From Desulfobulbaceae bacterium (GTDB lineage: Bacteria; Desulfobacterota; Desulfobulbia; Desulfobulbales; Desulfocapsaceae), in assembly GCA_024227155.1 (NCBI GenBank), contig JAAELB010000789.1, positions 1 through 35,637 on the forward strand: DNA of 35,637 bases, written 5' to 3'. The position numbers and the translations under genes were made by a program. The notes beneath the pieces are model-generated. The model had not been told where the DNA came from and did no database searches. It was given only the letters and a program-made list of their open reading frames with translations. This document shows, piece by piece, positions 25,197-34,887 of this stretch (position 1 is the first letter of the stretch; the number at the start of each line of letters is the position of its first letter).

Positions 25197-26000
25197 ATGT
25201 CTGATCATTCGATTTCCGCACAAAGTTCATTGTCGGCCAGTATTAATGATATTGGACTGCCAGTCCTCGTTTTAGCTGAGAATTTTACCATCCTTGAGTC
25301 CAATAATTTGTTTCTTCAACTCTTTCGTCCTGCAGGAGGGCTTGTTGTTGGCAGTAGTTTTGGGGAACTTGGATGTTCATTATTCAAAGAAGACGGGAAT
25401 TCGCTCTCTTTGCAATCATTTAATGAAATTTTGCTTGCCTTATCCTGCTCTCCCGGAACGGCGAAAACCCTTGGCCTCAGGCTTGAAGGGAGTGAAGTAA
25501 TTTCCTGGCTCACGGTTACAGCCATAACCCATTCCGGAACCAATGGTGCAGTTGGCAGAATAGTTGTCTCCTTTACAGATGTAACCGAACTTGTCGGTGA
25601 AAAGGTCACCCAGAAGCAAATCAACCTGGCAAAAAATGAGTGGGAGATAACTGTTGATGCACTCCAGGACATTGTTACGATCCAGAACAAAAAAATGGAA
25701 ATCGTTAGGGCAAACAGGGTTGCCCATGAACTGCTGGGCTTCAAACTAGGTGAACTAAAAGGCAAGAAATGTTTTCAGGTATTCCATGATTTGCAGGCCC
25801 CTTGTGCTGGGTGTCCCGTCGAAAGGACCGCTCAGGATAGCTGCCCACACACAGGCACAATTTATAACCGGAAAGCTAACAAAACTTTTAGCGTGTCATC
25901 TTTCCCCGTTTTCAATCAAAATGGTGAAATGTATCAGCTCGAGGATTGGCCATTTGTATCGCCTAAATGCGGTCACTTTCTCTCTATCCACGTACTATAA
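25197..26000 (+). CDS. Two-PAS protein, probably a truncated sensor kinase
   Basis: 267 residues; GGGGAGGGG lies 12-15 bases before the ATG. PAS 1 spans about residues 14-135 (NDIGLPVLVLAENFTILESN ... VVSFTDVTEL) and PAS 2 about 150-255 (EWEITVDALQDIVTIQNKKM). PAS 2 has the Cys-rich CFQVFHDLQAPCAGCPVE type seen in sensor kinases and regulators of these bacteria. After FPVFNQNGEMYQL the sequence turns to EDWPFVSPKCGHFLSIHVL and stops, just where such proteins normally continue into a linker and kinase domain. No kinase fragment is seen downstream. It is therefore probably a remnant after deletion, although it could act as a stand-alone sensor. Confidence 0.7.
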   Translation: MSDHSISAQSSLSASINDIGLPVLVLAENFTILESNNLFLQLFRPAGGLVVGSSFGELGCSLFKEDGNSLSLQSFNEILLALSCSPGTAKTLGLRLEGSEVISWLTVTAITHSGTNGAVGRIVVSFTDVTELVGEKVTQKQINLAKNEWEITVDALQDIVTIQNKKMEIVRANRVAHELLGFKLGELKGKKCFQVFHDLQAPCAGCPVERTAQDSCPHTGTIYNRKANKTFSVSSFPVFNQNGEMYQLEDWPFVSPKCGHFLSIHVL

Positions 26001-26008
26001 ATACCATT

Positions 26009-27037
26009 ATGAATAATAGAGTAGGGCTTGTCATAGATGATCGGTATCTTCAACATTCGATCTCTCAACCATCTCCGGAGAATCCAGAGCGTATACGGCA
26101 TCTAGCCGGTGTCGTCAGGAGTAGGTACATTAAAAGCTGTCAGCTTCTTCCGGCTAGATCCGCCACGATCAGTGATATAGAGCTGGTACATTCGCATTTC
26201 TATCTGCAGCAATTGAAATAACACTGTATGAGTGACGATCCCTTTTCCTACGATCGTGATACCTATCTTATGGAGGATTCTTTTTACACTGCACAGTTGG
26301 CAGCTGGCGGTTGTCTTGGATTAGCTGAAAAACTGATGGAGGGGGATCTTGATTACGGTTTTGCTATGATCCGCCCTCCTGGGCACCACGCCGAAACTGG
26401 TCGGGGGATGGGGTTTTGTGTCTTTAATAATGTTTCAATAGTTGCTCAATTTCTCAGAAAACAGTATGGATTGAATCGTATCCTGATACTTGACTTTGAT
26501 GCCCACCATGGCAATGGAACTCAGGAGGTTTTTTATGATACAGATGAGGTTCTTGTCCTTTCTTTTCATCAGCGGGATATCTTCCCATTTACAGGGAGTT
26601 CCCATGAGGTGGGTGAGGGGAAGGGTCAGGGGTATACTATAAATGTTCCTGTCTATTCACAGTTTGGTGATAGTGAATACACTTTTATGCTTGGTCGCCT
26701 TTTGCAGGTGGTTGTCGAACAATATTTACCTCAGATTATTTTGGTGTCGGCGGGTTACGACGGCCACCAGGATGAGAATATTAGCGGAATCACCCTGACG
26801 ACTGAATGGTTTGGTCGCGCAACTGCTCTTTTAAAGCAATACGCAGAGGACGTGTGTGACGGAAGGTTGTTGATGGTTCTGGAGGGCGGCTACAATGCCG
26901 CTTCCCTGGAAGCGTCGGTCCTTGAGACGCTGGACAGCCTTTTGGCAAAACGTAACGGAAAAATAGGGGTGTTGTACTCTGAGAGGGCAAATAATCTGTT
27001 TATTAATCACCCACTCCGCAGCCACTGGACTTTCTGA
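26009..27037 (+). pseudogene. Histone deacetylase/acetylpolyamine amidohydrolase family gene broken by an in-frame TAA
   Basis: One frame from ATG 26009 to TGA 27037, interrupted only by TAA at 26219-26221. The first 70 residues (MNNRVGLVIDDRYLQHSISQ ... VHSHFYLQQLK) are the normal N-terminus of bacterial class II HDAC-like enzymes. After the stop the same frame continues HCMSDDPFSYDRDTYLMEDS and then the catalytic core RPPGHHAETGRGMGF, DFDAHHGNGTQ (Zn ligands) and SAGYDGHQDE. A single substitution restores a gene of about 342 residues. Restart at ATG 26228, seven bases past the stop, could give the catalytic part only. A homologue would deacetylate acetylpolyamines or proteins. A sequencing error cannot be excluded. 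Confidence 0.8.
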
Positions 27038-27218
27038 TTAGTGCCTTACTCCAGAAAAACTGTAATATTAAACAGGTAGCGCAGATTCCGAGAAATCTGG
27101 AGATTGTATTGAAATTAGGAACTTAAAGTAACTGGCAGACAGTGAACGGAGTGAGACCTTCGAGGCACTTATCCAGTGATACTAAAAAAGTTTCCGACTT
27201 GTCGGGTAAGGAATTAAA

Positions 27219-27629
27219 ATGGATACAAGCCGTTTTGATGAAGATGCACTAAAGACTATACTTCACGAGTGTAAGCAGTGTGGTACCTGTTGTAAAGATT
27301 ATAGAAAAATTGTCTTGCATCCTGATGAAGTGGATTTTATAAAGAAAATGGGTGGTTATGTTGGCGCAAATGTGAGCATGTCTGATATCAGAGAAAAAGG
27401 TCTTGCTGCGGCAACGGAGGAGGCCACCCGTGAAGGTAAGGTTTTCATGATACATCCTGATGATAAAGGCTGTGTCTTTTTAGAGCATAGAAATGATAAG
27501 TATTATTGTCGCATTTATCATTATCGACCACGGACCTGTCAGGGATTTCGCTGCAATCTTGCTGACAATAGCTTTCTCGAACTATTTGGCGGTGATTCTG
27601 CAATACACCTGCTTGGGCAAGATTCTTAG
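27219..27629 (+). CDS. YkgJ/UPF0153-like cysteine-cluster protein
   Basis: 136 residues; AAGGAATTAAA precedes the ATG, and a small CCGACTTGTCGG hairpin (27194-27205) sits just before it. The eight-Cys zinc- or iron-chelating pattern is visible: CKQCGTCCKDYRKI near the start, then GCVFLE, YYCRIYHYRPRTCQGFRC near the end. This family (CxBxCGxCC-type) is a putative metal- or Fe-S-binding protein of unknown function. It stands alone, followed 79 bp later by the diadenylate cyclase gene. Confidence 0.87.
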   Translation: MDTSRFDEDALKTILHECKQCGTCCKDYRKIVLHPDEVDFIKKMGGYVGANVSMSDIREKGLAAATEEATREGKVFMIHPDDKGCVFLEHRNDKYYCRIYHYRPRTCQGFRCNLADNSFLELFGGDSAIHLLGQDS

Positions 27630-27708
27630 GGTTACCTGTGAAATGAGATGAGTAACTGTTCCCGTGGTCGATGTAGAGTAATATGATTTATACACGGGAA
27701 ACAGTACG

Positions 27709-29040
27709 TTGACGGCTCATAAATATCCAAAAGATCTTGTGTTTGAACTTCTTGCTCTCTGGCTCCTTGATGATTTGGAAGGAGTGGAGGGAGGGAGCAA
27801 GGGAGGAAGATTTAGACGTTTACCAGAATTTGATGTGCTGGAGACGCTTGTCTCCACCTGCTACCAGGTGTCTCTGATGAAGGAGGAGGCACGAAATCAC
27901 CGATTCAGGCTTATGCTCTGCGAACCAGAGGATGTAGATGAGGACGGTTCAGGTGAGAAAAAAGGACTGTTTTATCTCAATTTTACAGCGCCAAGATCTT
28001 ACAATGAGTACGAGCTGCTTAAACTTGGTCCATCAATAGATTATAACAATTCAATAATTGGTGTGCGCTACACCAGGGCAGAAGGGCTGCAGATCTGGGG
28101 ACTTATTCATTCCGGGTCACGGTGGATGCATACTATCCATGGCGGAAGTAAGCAGGGGACACCGCTGCCAAAGGCACTTGGAGTTAATGTTGTAGGGGTT
28201 GGCAAGCTCAATGTGTGCAAGGGGTTGGATATTCTCGCTCAGTTAAGTGGCGGCAATATTATTTCTCCGTCCACGACAGTTTTTCAGTCTGACTGGGTAG
28301 CTAAACGATTTCTTCGTGTGCAAAGTGAGCTTGCAATGTTGCACGAACAGAATCCACGCTACAATAGTAATGCGTGGGCTGCGATTGATTCAGAATTTGT
28401 TCCCGCCCTCTATCTGCAGTTTTTCAAACATGTGATCAGTACAGTGAGGGGCTCTGGCCACGGGGGAACTATAGTTTCATTTCCTGCCGGTATGGATGAA
28501 CTCGTTGCTCATGACAACCCCTATATTGACCTTAAATACCGATTTTCTGAAAATAGTGAGAGAAATCAATTACGGAAAATAGTGCTGCAGATTATGGAGG
28601 TATTGGCGAAAAACTGTGGACGACTCTATGGCTCTGATTACCTTGCGGGTTGGAAAGACTATGTCTCGCTGCAAACCGAAGAGCTTGTGCAGCTTGATGA
28701 AAGGATTTTTAAATTTGCCAGGTTTATTGCCAGATTAACAGGGGTTGATGGAGCTGTTGTCACTTCTGAGGGACTTGAGGTAATAGGTTTTGGCGGGATT
28801 ATCCAGGGTACAATGGAGATGGGTGAGACTGTTGCAAAGGCCCTGGACCCGGAGGGGGAGCGCAGGGAAGTGGAAAAAGTAGAGAGTGTAGGGACACGGC
28901 ACCGTTCTCTTTACTATCTATGCAACAGGCTTCAGGATGTGCTGGGCATTGTCGTTTCCCAGGATGTAAAAACACGGGTGGTCACATGGAATAGAGATAT
29001 GGTCACCTGCTGGGATGTTATCCCAATTGACTTTTCCTGA
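27709..29040 (+). CDS. Diadenylate cyclase with N-terminal DACNV-type sensor domain
   Basis: 443 residues, TTG start at 27709 (no better in-frame start after the upstream TAA at 27679; only a weak GGGAAA site). The C-terminal DAC domain has both active-site motifs: DGA at 347-349 (GVDGAVVTSEGLEVIGFGGI) and RHR in GTRHRSLYY at 395-403, followed by LGIVVSQD. These make c-di-AMP from two ATP in DisA/CdaA-type enzymes. The first 300 residues have no membrane helix or DisA linker; the YTRAEGLQIWGLIHSGSRW area fits the probable sensor domain DACNV described from comparative genomics of nucleotide-based signalling. Partner genes seen in such systems are not adjacent here. Confidence 0.75.
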   Translation: MTAHKYPKDLVFELLALWLLDDLEGVEGGSKGGRFRRLPEFDVLETLVSTCYQVSLMKEEARNHRFRLMLCEPEDVDEDGSGEKKGLFYLNFTAPRSYNEYELLKLGPSIDYNNSIIGVRYTRAEGLQIWGLIHSGSRWMHTIHGGSKQGTPLPKALGVNVVGVGKLNVCKGLDILAQLSGGNIISPSTTVFQSDWVAKRFLRVQSELAMLHEQNPRYNSNAWAAIDSEFVPALYLQFFKHVISTVRGSGHGGTIVSFPAGMDELVAHDNPYIDLKYRFSENSERNQLRKIVLQIMEVLAKNCGRLYGSDYLAGWKDYVSLQTEELVQLDERIFKFARFIARLTGVDGAVVTSEGLEVIGFGGIIQGTMEMGETVAKALDPEGERREVEKVESVGTRHRSLYYLCNRLQDVLGIVVSQDVKTRVVTWNRDMVTCWDVIPIDFS

Positions 29041-29091
29041 GTTTGACAATGTGCCTAGGAGTAAATTGGAGCTTACGGCAAAACAGTCGGG

Positions 29092-29237
29092 CTAGGAGGT
29101 TGTCCGAGAATAAGGATTTTGGTCAAAATAGAGAAGTTTTCGCAAAATAAGCACAGCCATATACGTAATATTGCGAGCATTATTTTGCGGAAAATCCGAA
29201 GAGTTTGGGCAAAAGCCATTCTCGGACGACCTCCTAG
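29092..29237. mobile_element. 146-bp MITE-like hairpin element
   Basis: Terminal inverted repeats of 20 bp with one mismatch: CTAGGAGGTTGTCCGAGAAT (29092-29111) and ATTCTCGGACGACCTCCTAG (29218-29237). An inner repeat CGCAAAATAA/TTATTTTGCG extends the fold, so nearly the whole element is one imperfect hairpin. The outermost CTAG on both ends could be a 4-bp target duplication (as used by some IS5-type elements), leaving 16-bp repeats. It has no credible gene; the 63-codon minus frame across it is a by-product. It sits between convergent genes and could also end both transcripts. Confidence 0.75.
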
Positions 29238-29250
29238 TGCTCCTGCCCGT

Positions 29251-30348
29251 TTATTTCTGGCCAAGATATTGGCCGTATCTTTTTATATAAATATTTGAGA
29301 GTGTGAGGAATGCGGTAATAATCAACGGGCCGTAAATGATTCCAAGTACGCCATATACACTTAAACCTCCGATAATAGATAAAAACACCATGAGAGTGTG
29401 CATCTTGACCTGGGTGCCAACCATTTTAGGTTTTACCAGGTACTCGATGGTAAATGATAAAAGAATATAGAAGATAAAAAGAAAAACACCTTCCCCCATC
29501 CTATCACTCAGGGCAAGGAAGATTGCGGTCGGTACCATGACAAGGCCGATTCCGAAAATGGGTAGAAAGGCGAGGATTGCCATAATACAACCCCAGAGTA
29601 ACGGTGAGTTGAGTTCCAGTACAGAAAAGACTGCTCCACCCAAAATTCCCTGCACCAGCCCACAGATTCCATTTCCTTTAAGGATTGCGTTGGCAATTTC
29701 CTGAAATTTATCTATCAGAAGATGGTTCTCGTCATCTGGCAGAGGAGAAATTTTCATCATATAAGCAATGAGCTTTGGCTGATCAATGAGGAGGAAAAAT
29801 ATGATCAGGATCATGATAAAAAAGAGGAAAAGAAATTGCAGGATATTTGCAGCCCAACCACTTGCCTGATTGTAGAGCAGTAGCCCTCCCTTTTTTACCA
29901 GATAAGAAAAAGAATCTGTTACCTGGGACGGGTTGAATGTAAAACCTACTTCATGGAGCTGATCCTGCATTTGTAATATGAAGGGACTCTCCTGGAGAAA
30001 AGTCTGTAGTTTGAGTCCAACACGGCTGTCACGGCCCCAGCTATAGAGGTTAAGCGCCTCATCGGTCAAGGATATGATAAAAAAGATCAGTGGGATGATA
30101 ACAATAGCGATGATAAGCAGGCAGGTGAGGACAGAAGAAAGTGCCTCGGAAAGATGTTTACTTGACAAAACATAGACGGGGCGAAACAGGTTGGTGAGTA
30201 AAAAGGCCAGCACCAAAATTGACCAGAATGGCCAGAGGATCCGACCAAAAAAGAAGATTGAAATCATAAACACCAAAAGAAAAGACCTGGTGCCGATCGG
30301 GTTGCTATGATGGTCAATTCCTGCCTGTGGTGGTTCGGTTATGCTCAT
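29251..30348 (-). CDS. AI-2E family (PerM/YdiK-like) membrane protein
   Basis: 365 residues, a normal length. About seven or eight hydrophobic helices: one cluster near residues 22-95, a soluble stretch about 100-165 (NLYSWGRDSRVGLKLQTFLQ), then the C-terminal block with NAILKGNGICGLVQGILGGA, LAFLPIFGIGLVMVP and VKPKMVGTQVKMHTLMVFLS, which are family hallmarks. Members have been linked to autoinducer-2 export, Na+/H+ antiport and permeation, so no substrate is assigned. The start codon has only a weak GAG site. It converges on the diadenylate cyclase gene across the MITE. Confidence 0.87.
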   Translation of the reverse strand: MSITEPPQAGIDHHSNPIGTRSFLLVFMISIFFFGRILWPFWSILVLAFLLTNLFRPVYVLSSKHLSEALSSVLTCLLIIAIVIIPLIFFIISLTDEALNLYSWGRDSRVGLKLQTFLQESPFILQMQDQLHEVGFTFNPSQVTDSFSYLVKKGGLLLYNQASGWAANILQFLFLFFIMILIIFFLLIDQPKLIAYMMKISPLPDDENHLLIDKFQEIANAILKGNGICGLVQGILGGAVFSVLELNSPLLWGCIMAILAFLPIFGIGLVMVPTAIFLALSDRMGEGVFLFIFYILLSFTIEYLVKPKMVGTQVKMHTLMVFLSIIGGLSVYGVLGIIYGPLIITAFLTLSNIYIKRYGQYLGQK

Positions 30349-30486
30349 ATTAGCTCGTTTTTTGTAACGCCTGTTTAACTGAGTTGATAACTCTTCATAT
30401 ATGGACGTGGTAGGGCGAATCGTCGCTCAAGACCAACAACAAAGTAGATCGGAGTTTTTAAGAATCCATCACTATTGAGTTGCAAT

Positions 30487-30558
30487 TTAACCTATGGCTG
30501 AGGTATTTTCTTAACCTGCTAAAAAGTATGTTTTTGAGAATTCCAGGTTTTTAACCTG
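30487..30558 (+). promoter_or_regulatory. TTAACCT repeats and a palindrome upstream of ilvE
   Basis: TTAACCT occurs at 30487-30493, 30511-30517 and 30551-30557; the last two extend to TTAACCTGMTAAAA. The third copy overlaps the palindrome CAGGTT-TTT-AACCTG (30544-30558). These lie 67-138 bp before the ilvE start and may be sites for a regulator of branched-chain amino acid synthesis. No leader peptide or attenuator is visible. Confidence 0.4.
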
Positions 30559-30624
30559 ATAAAATTATAAAACTTTCGTTGCATTAAGCAAACAGAAATT
30601 CTTGGTACTGAGGAGATTGGTACA

Positions 30625-31707
30625 ATGTGGGAAGACATACAAGTAGAAGTAGAAAAAGTTGATGCCGGAAATCTGAAAACCAAACCTTCCTCCGGCGACC
30701 TTGGGTTCGGAAATTATTTTACCGATCATATGTTTTTAATGACCTGGTCGAAGGAGGATGGCTGGCATGATGCTAAAATCTGTCCTTATCAAGATTTTAA
30801 AATGGATCCGGCCTCCATGGTGTTTCACTATGGACAGGCAATATTTGAAGGCCTAAAGGCGTACCGAGGAAAAGGTGATCAGTTGTTTCTTTTTAGGCCG
30901 GCTGATAATTTGGAGCGAATGAATGAGTCGGCTCTTCGGATGTGTATGCCAAGGTTCCCCGTTGATAAAGTTCTGAAGTCGCTCAAGGCATTACTCTATC
31001 TTGAAAAAGAGTGGGTGCCTCACGCTGATGGGGCAACCCTCTATATTCGCCCTACCATGATTGCAGCAGAGCCGGCTCTTGGAGTGAGGCCTGCAGCAAA
31101 ATACCACTTTTTTGTTATACTCAGCCCTGTTGGAGCATATTATGCGGAAGGGTGTAGTCCAACTAAAATATTTGTGAGTGACGAATATGTAAGGGCGGTA
31201 AAAGGAGGAGTTGGCAAGGCGAAAACAGGTGGAAACTATGCTGCGTCGTTGTATATGTCTGAAATTGCGAAAAAGGCGGGTTATACCCAGGTCCTGTGGC
31301 TAGATGCCTGTGAACATAAATATATTGAAGAAGTAGGCACCTCAAATATATTTTTTAAAATTGATGATGAACTGATAACACCACCACTCGAAGGCACAAT
31401 TCTCGGCGGAATTACCAGGGATTCCGTGATTAAACTAGCCAAGAGTTGGGGTGAAAAAGTAGTCGAGCGGAAAATTAGTATCGATGAGGTTATCGAGGCG
31501 AGTAATGCAGGAAGGTTACAGGAAGCATTTGGCTCAGGGACAGCTGCAGTGATTTCCCCCGTGGGTGAATTGTTTTATCATGAAAAAAGTTATGTAATCA
31601 ACAAGGGTGAGACAGGTCAGCTGTCAGCCCGGCTCTTCTCAGAACTTCAGTCTATCCAAAATGGTCAACAGGAAGATTCGTTTAAATGGGTGGTTCGTGT
31701 CGGTTGA
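30625..31707 (+). CDS. ilvE: Branched-chain amino acid aminotransferase, class IV (BCAT, eukaryote-like subgroup)
   Basis: 360 residues, GAGGAG nine bases before the ATG. The longer subgroup II length and the motifs MTWSKEDGWHDAKICPYQDF, FHYGQAIFEGLKAYRG, LYIRPTMIA, GGVGKAKTGGNYAASL (PLP lysine in KTGGNY), EEVGTSNIFF and GTILGGITRDSVI identify it. It transfers the amino group between leucine, isoleucine or valine and 2-oxoglutarate. It stands alone on the plus strand, 230 bp before groES. Confidence 0.93.
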   Translation: MWEDIQVEVEKVDAGNLKTKPSSGDLGFGNYFTDHMFLMTWSKEDGWHDAKICPYQDFKMDPASMVFHYGQAIFEGLKAYRGKGDQLFLFRPADNLERMNESALRMCMPRFPVDKVLKSLKALLYLEKEWVPHADGATLYIRPTMIAAEPALGVRPAAKYHFFVILSPVGAYYAEGCSPTKIFVSDEYVRAVKGGVGKAKTGGNYAASLYMSEIAKKAGYTQVLWLDACEHKYIEEVGTSNIFFKIDDELITPPLEGTILGGITRDSVIKLAKSWGEKVVERKISIDEVIEASNAGRLQEAFGSGTAAVISPVGELFYHEKSYVINKGETGQLSARLFSELQSIQNGQQEDSFKWVVRVG

Positions 31708-31792
31708 TTTTTTGTTATTTCTAGTTGTTCGGTGGGTTTATGTGGATCTACATGGCTTGCCGAATACCTTTCCATTTTTTTTATTTCTTACC

Positions 31793-31820
31793 CTTGATTT
31801 TTAAAAATCAAATCCTATAT
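31793..31820 (+). promoter_or_regulatory. Sigma-32-like heat-shock promoter of groESL
   Basis: CTTGATT (31793-31799), 14-bp spacer, CCTATAT (31814-31820), close to the sigma-32 pattern CTTGAAA-N13-15-CCCCATNT. The -35 box overlaps a perfect 18-bp palindrome TTGATTTTTAAAAATCAA (31794-31811). No CIRCE element is present, so control by RpoH rather than HrcA is suggested. A GCCCG-GAAAA-CGGGC hairpin (31843-31857) follows in the leader. Confidence 0.55.
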
Positions 31821-31937
31821 TTTTGCGCAGCTCGATATACCTGCCCGGAAAACGGGCGAAAAACAAACTTGGGAATCCATATCCATAATCGGTGGACCCT
31901 TTTTTCAAAATAAAATTTGTATAGTTAGGAGGTAGTA

Positions 31938-32225
31938 ATGAAAATTCGTCCATTGAATGATCGTCTTCTGGTAAAGAGACTCGCTGAAGAAGAGAAAACC
32001 GCAGGCGGAATTATTATTCCAGATAGTGCCAAAGAAAAGCCTGCAGAGGGCGAAGTGGTAGCTGTTGGTCCTGGTAAAGTTGCTGATAGTGGTGACAGAG
32101 TTGCACTGCAGGTTTCCGTTGGTGATAAGGTTCTCTTCTCCAAGTATGGTGGTACCGATGTAAAGCTTGACGGTGAAGACTATCTGATCATGCGTGAAGA
32201 TGATATCCTTGGAATCATAGAATAA
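31938..32225 (+). CDS. groES: Co-chaperonin GroES
   Basis: 95 residues, normal length, with TAGGAGG seven bases before the [18 protein letters not shown], the mobile loop [21 protein letters not shown] that contacts GroEL, VVAVGPG, and [20 protein letters not shown] are all canonical. Forms the heptameric lid of the GroEL folding chamber in the cytoplasm. First gene of the groESL operon; 75 bp to groEL. Confidence 0.97.
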   Translation: MKIRPLNDRLLVKRLAEEEKTAGGIIIPDSAKEKPAEGEVVAVGPGKVADSGDRVALQVSVGDKVLFSKYGGTDVKLDGEDYLIMREDDILGIIE

Positions 32226-32285
32226 TTTGTATTCAACTGATTCAATTTACGTAATTATATAATTAGAAGAATTATCTCGTACTAA

Positions 32286-33956
<1,671 letters not shown>

Positions 33957-33993
33957 TATCCCCCTTATCCTCTCAAGGATTATTGTAGTAATC

Positions 33994-34025
33994 AAAAGAC
34001 CTTTCAGTTATCTGGAAGGTCTTTT
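33994..34025 (+). terminator. Rho-independent terminator of groESL
   Basis: AAAAGACCTTTCAG / CTGGAAGGTCTTTT, a 14-bp stem with one G-U pair and a TTAT loop, ending in TTTTG. It lies 37 bp after the groEL stop codon. Confidence 0.9.
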
Positions 34026-34068
34026 GTCATTTGTGGTAAATAAAAAATTAAAATGATGGTGAAAAGTG

Positions 34069-34097
34069 TTGACATGAACAGTGCAATACGGTAAATA
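34069..34097 (+). promoter_or_regulatory. Sigma-70-type promoter of the tRNA gene
   Basis: A consensus -35 TTGACA (34069-34074) and TAAATA (34092-34097) separated by 17 bp. Transcription would start near 34104, about 12 bp before the mature tRNA 5' end. Confidence 0.65.
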
Positions 34098-34115
34098 TTT
34101 TTGCCTCATCTCATT

Positions 34116-34192
34116 GGCGATGTAGCTCAGATGGTTAGAGCATACGGCTCATATCCGTAGTGTCCGGGGTTCAATTCCCTGCATCGCCACCA
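34116..34192 (+). tRNA. tRNA with CAT anticodon, probably elongator tRNA-Met
   Basis: 77 nt including an encoded CCA. Acceptor stem GGCGATG/CATCGCC, D-arm TAGCTCAGATGGTTAGAGCA, anticodon stem TACGG/CCGTA with loop CTCATAT giving CAT, and T-arm CGGGG-TTCAATT-CCCTG (one G-T pair). The paired first base excludes initiator tRNA-fMet. A tRNA-Ile2 with lysidine-modified CAT is the alternative; the GGCGATGTAGCTCAG start resembles elongator Met genes more. Confidence 0.9.
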
Positions 34193-34230
34193 GTACATAC
34201 ATATCTGTAAATGCAGATATTTTTAGATAT

Positions 34231-34260
34231 AAGCCCTTGCGAGTTTTCGTAAGGGCTTTT
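34231..34260 (+). terminator. Rho-independent terminator downstream of the tRNA
   Basis: AAGCCCTTGCGA (34231-34242), GTTT loop, TCGTAAGGGCTT (34247-34258, one G-U pair), then TT. A weaker hairpin, ATATCTG (34201-34207) with CAGATAT (34214-34220) followed by TTTT, lies between the tRNA and it and may help 3' processing. Confidence 0.85.
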
Positions 34261-34370
34261 CTGGTTTTTGGCTTCGTGTAAGTACTATGTAAGTAGATTT
34301 TGAGAGAAATTAGTAGAATATGTGGGGGAGCGCTACCCCCTCTACTGTAATCTCGTAAATGAGGTGCGTA

Positions 34371-34736
34371 ATGAAAATTAAATTTGGAAGCTTTGAAGCA
34401 TTCTCAGTAACAATAAATTTTGCATATGAGGGAAAAAATATATGGATAAATGTTGGGAGTATGTCTGCCCTTATAGCCGGTGGAAATGATATGGGTGTGT
34501 CTGGTGCGTATTTAGTGGCCGATGCTCAAAAACGTTATCCTGAATTAACAGAAGAAAAGGCCGTGAGGCTACCAGTCATTACCCCCTCTGGAGAACCTTC
34601 GAAAGAATATCAATGGTATTACCGCATAGATCTTGATCTTGCCATATTCGGTTTAAACCCTGCAAAAATACTTTTGGTTGAGACAGAGATTCACCAGCCA
34701 CTGATGGAAGGGTTGAAAAATGAGTTGGATGATTAA
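34371..34736 (+). CDS. Hypothetical protein, 121 residues
   Basis: The ATG at 34371 is preferred because GAGG lies six bases upstream; an earlier in-frame ATG at 34359 has no such site. No signal peptide, membrane helix or cysteine cluster. A mixed composition with MKIKFGSFEAFSVTINFAYE at the start, a loop VGSMSALIAGGNDMGVSG and an acidic C-terminus (MEGLKNELDD). I do not recognise the family. It stands between a tRNA with its terminator and a transposase, a location where acquired genes are common, but its own base composition does not stand out. Confidence 0.6.
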   Translation: MKIKFGSFEAFSVTINFAYEGKNIWINVGSMSALIAGGNDMGVSGAYLVADAQKRYPELTEEKAVRLPVITPSGEPSKEYQWYYRIDLDLAIFGLNPAKILLVETEIHQPLMEGLKNELDD

Positions 34737-34839
34737 TAAATATTTTCTTTACAAACCTTGGCACTGAAGGCGATCAAAAACAGTTTTTAGTGTTGGGCTG
34801 AAAAGCCTGGTTGCTGATCGAAAGCAACGGTCTGATGAC

Positions 34840-34876
34840 ACGGAGGGAGGGGGTCACTGAACGGAGGGGGTCAGGT
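34840..34876. repeat. REP-like short repeats next to the RAYT transposase
   Basis: CGGAGGGAGGGGGTCAC (34841-34857) and CGGAGGGGGTCAG (34863-34875) are imperfect tandem copies directly after the 3' end of the transposase gene. RAYT enzymes are usually flanked by the short repeats they act on; the sister end of such a unit lies beyond the window. Confidence 0.45.
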
Positions 34877-34887
34877 CTTTCGTTGTT

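Noticed and set aside
26219-26221. The in-frame TAA of the HDAC-like gene as a recoding site similar to the hgcA UGA
   Set aside because: Known recoding for extra amino acids uses UGA (Sec) or UAG (Pyl), not UAA, and no special hairpin follows. A nonsense mutation or base error is simpler.
29073-29264. 63-codon minus-strand frame across the MITE
   Set aside because: It is made of the inverted-repeat sequence itself and has no ribosome binding site.
31700-31937. CIRCE operator before groES
   Set aside because: TTAGCACTC-N9-GAGTGCTAA or a close variant is not found in the gap.
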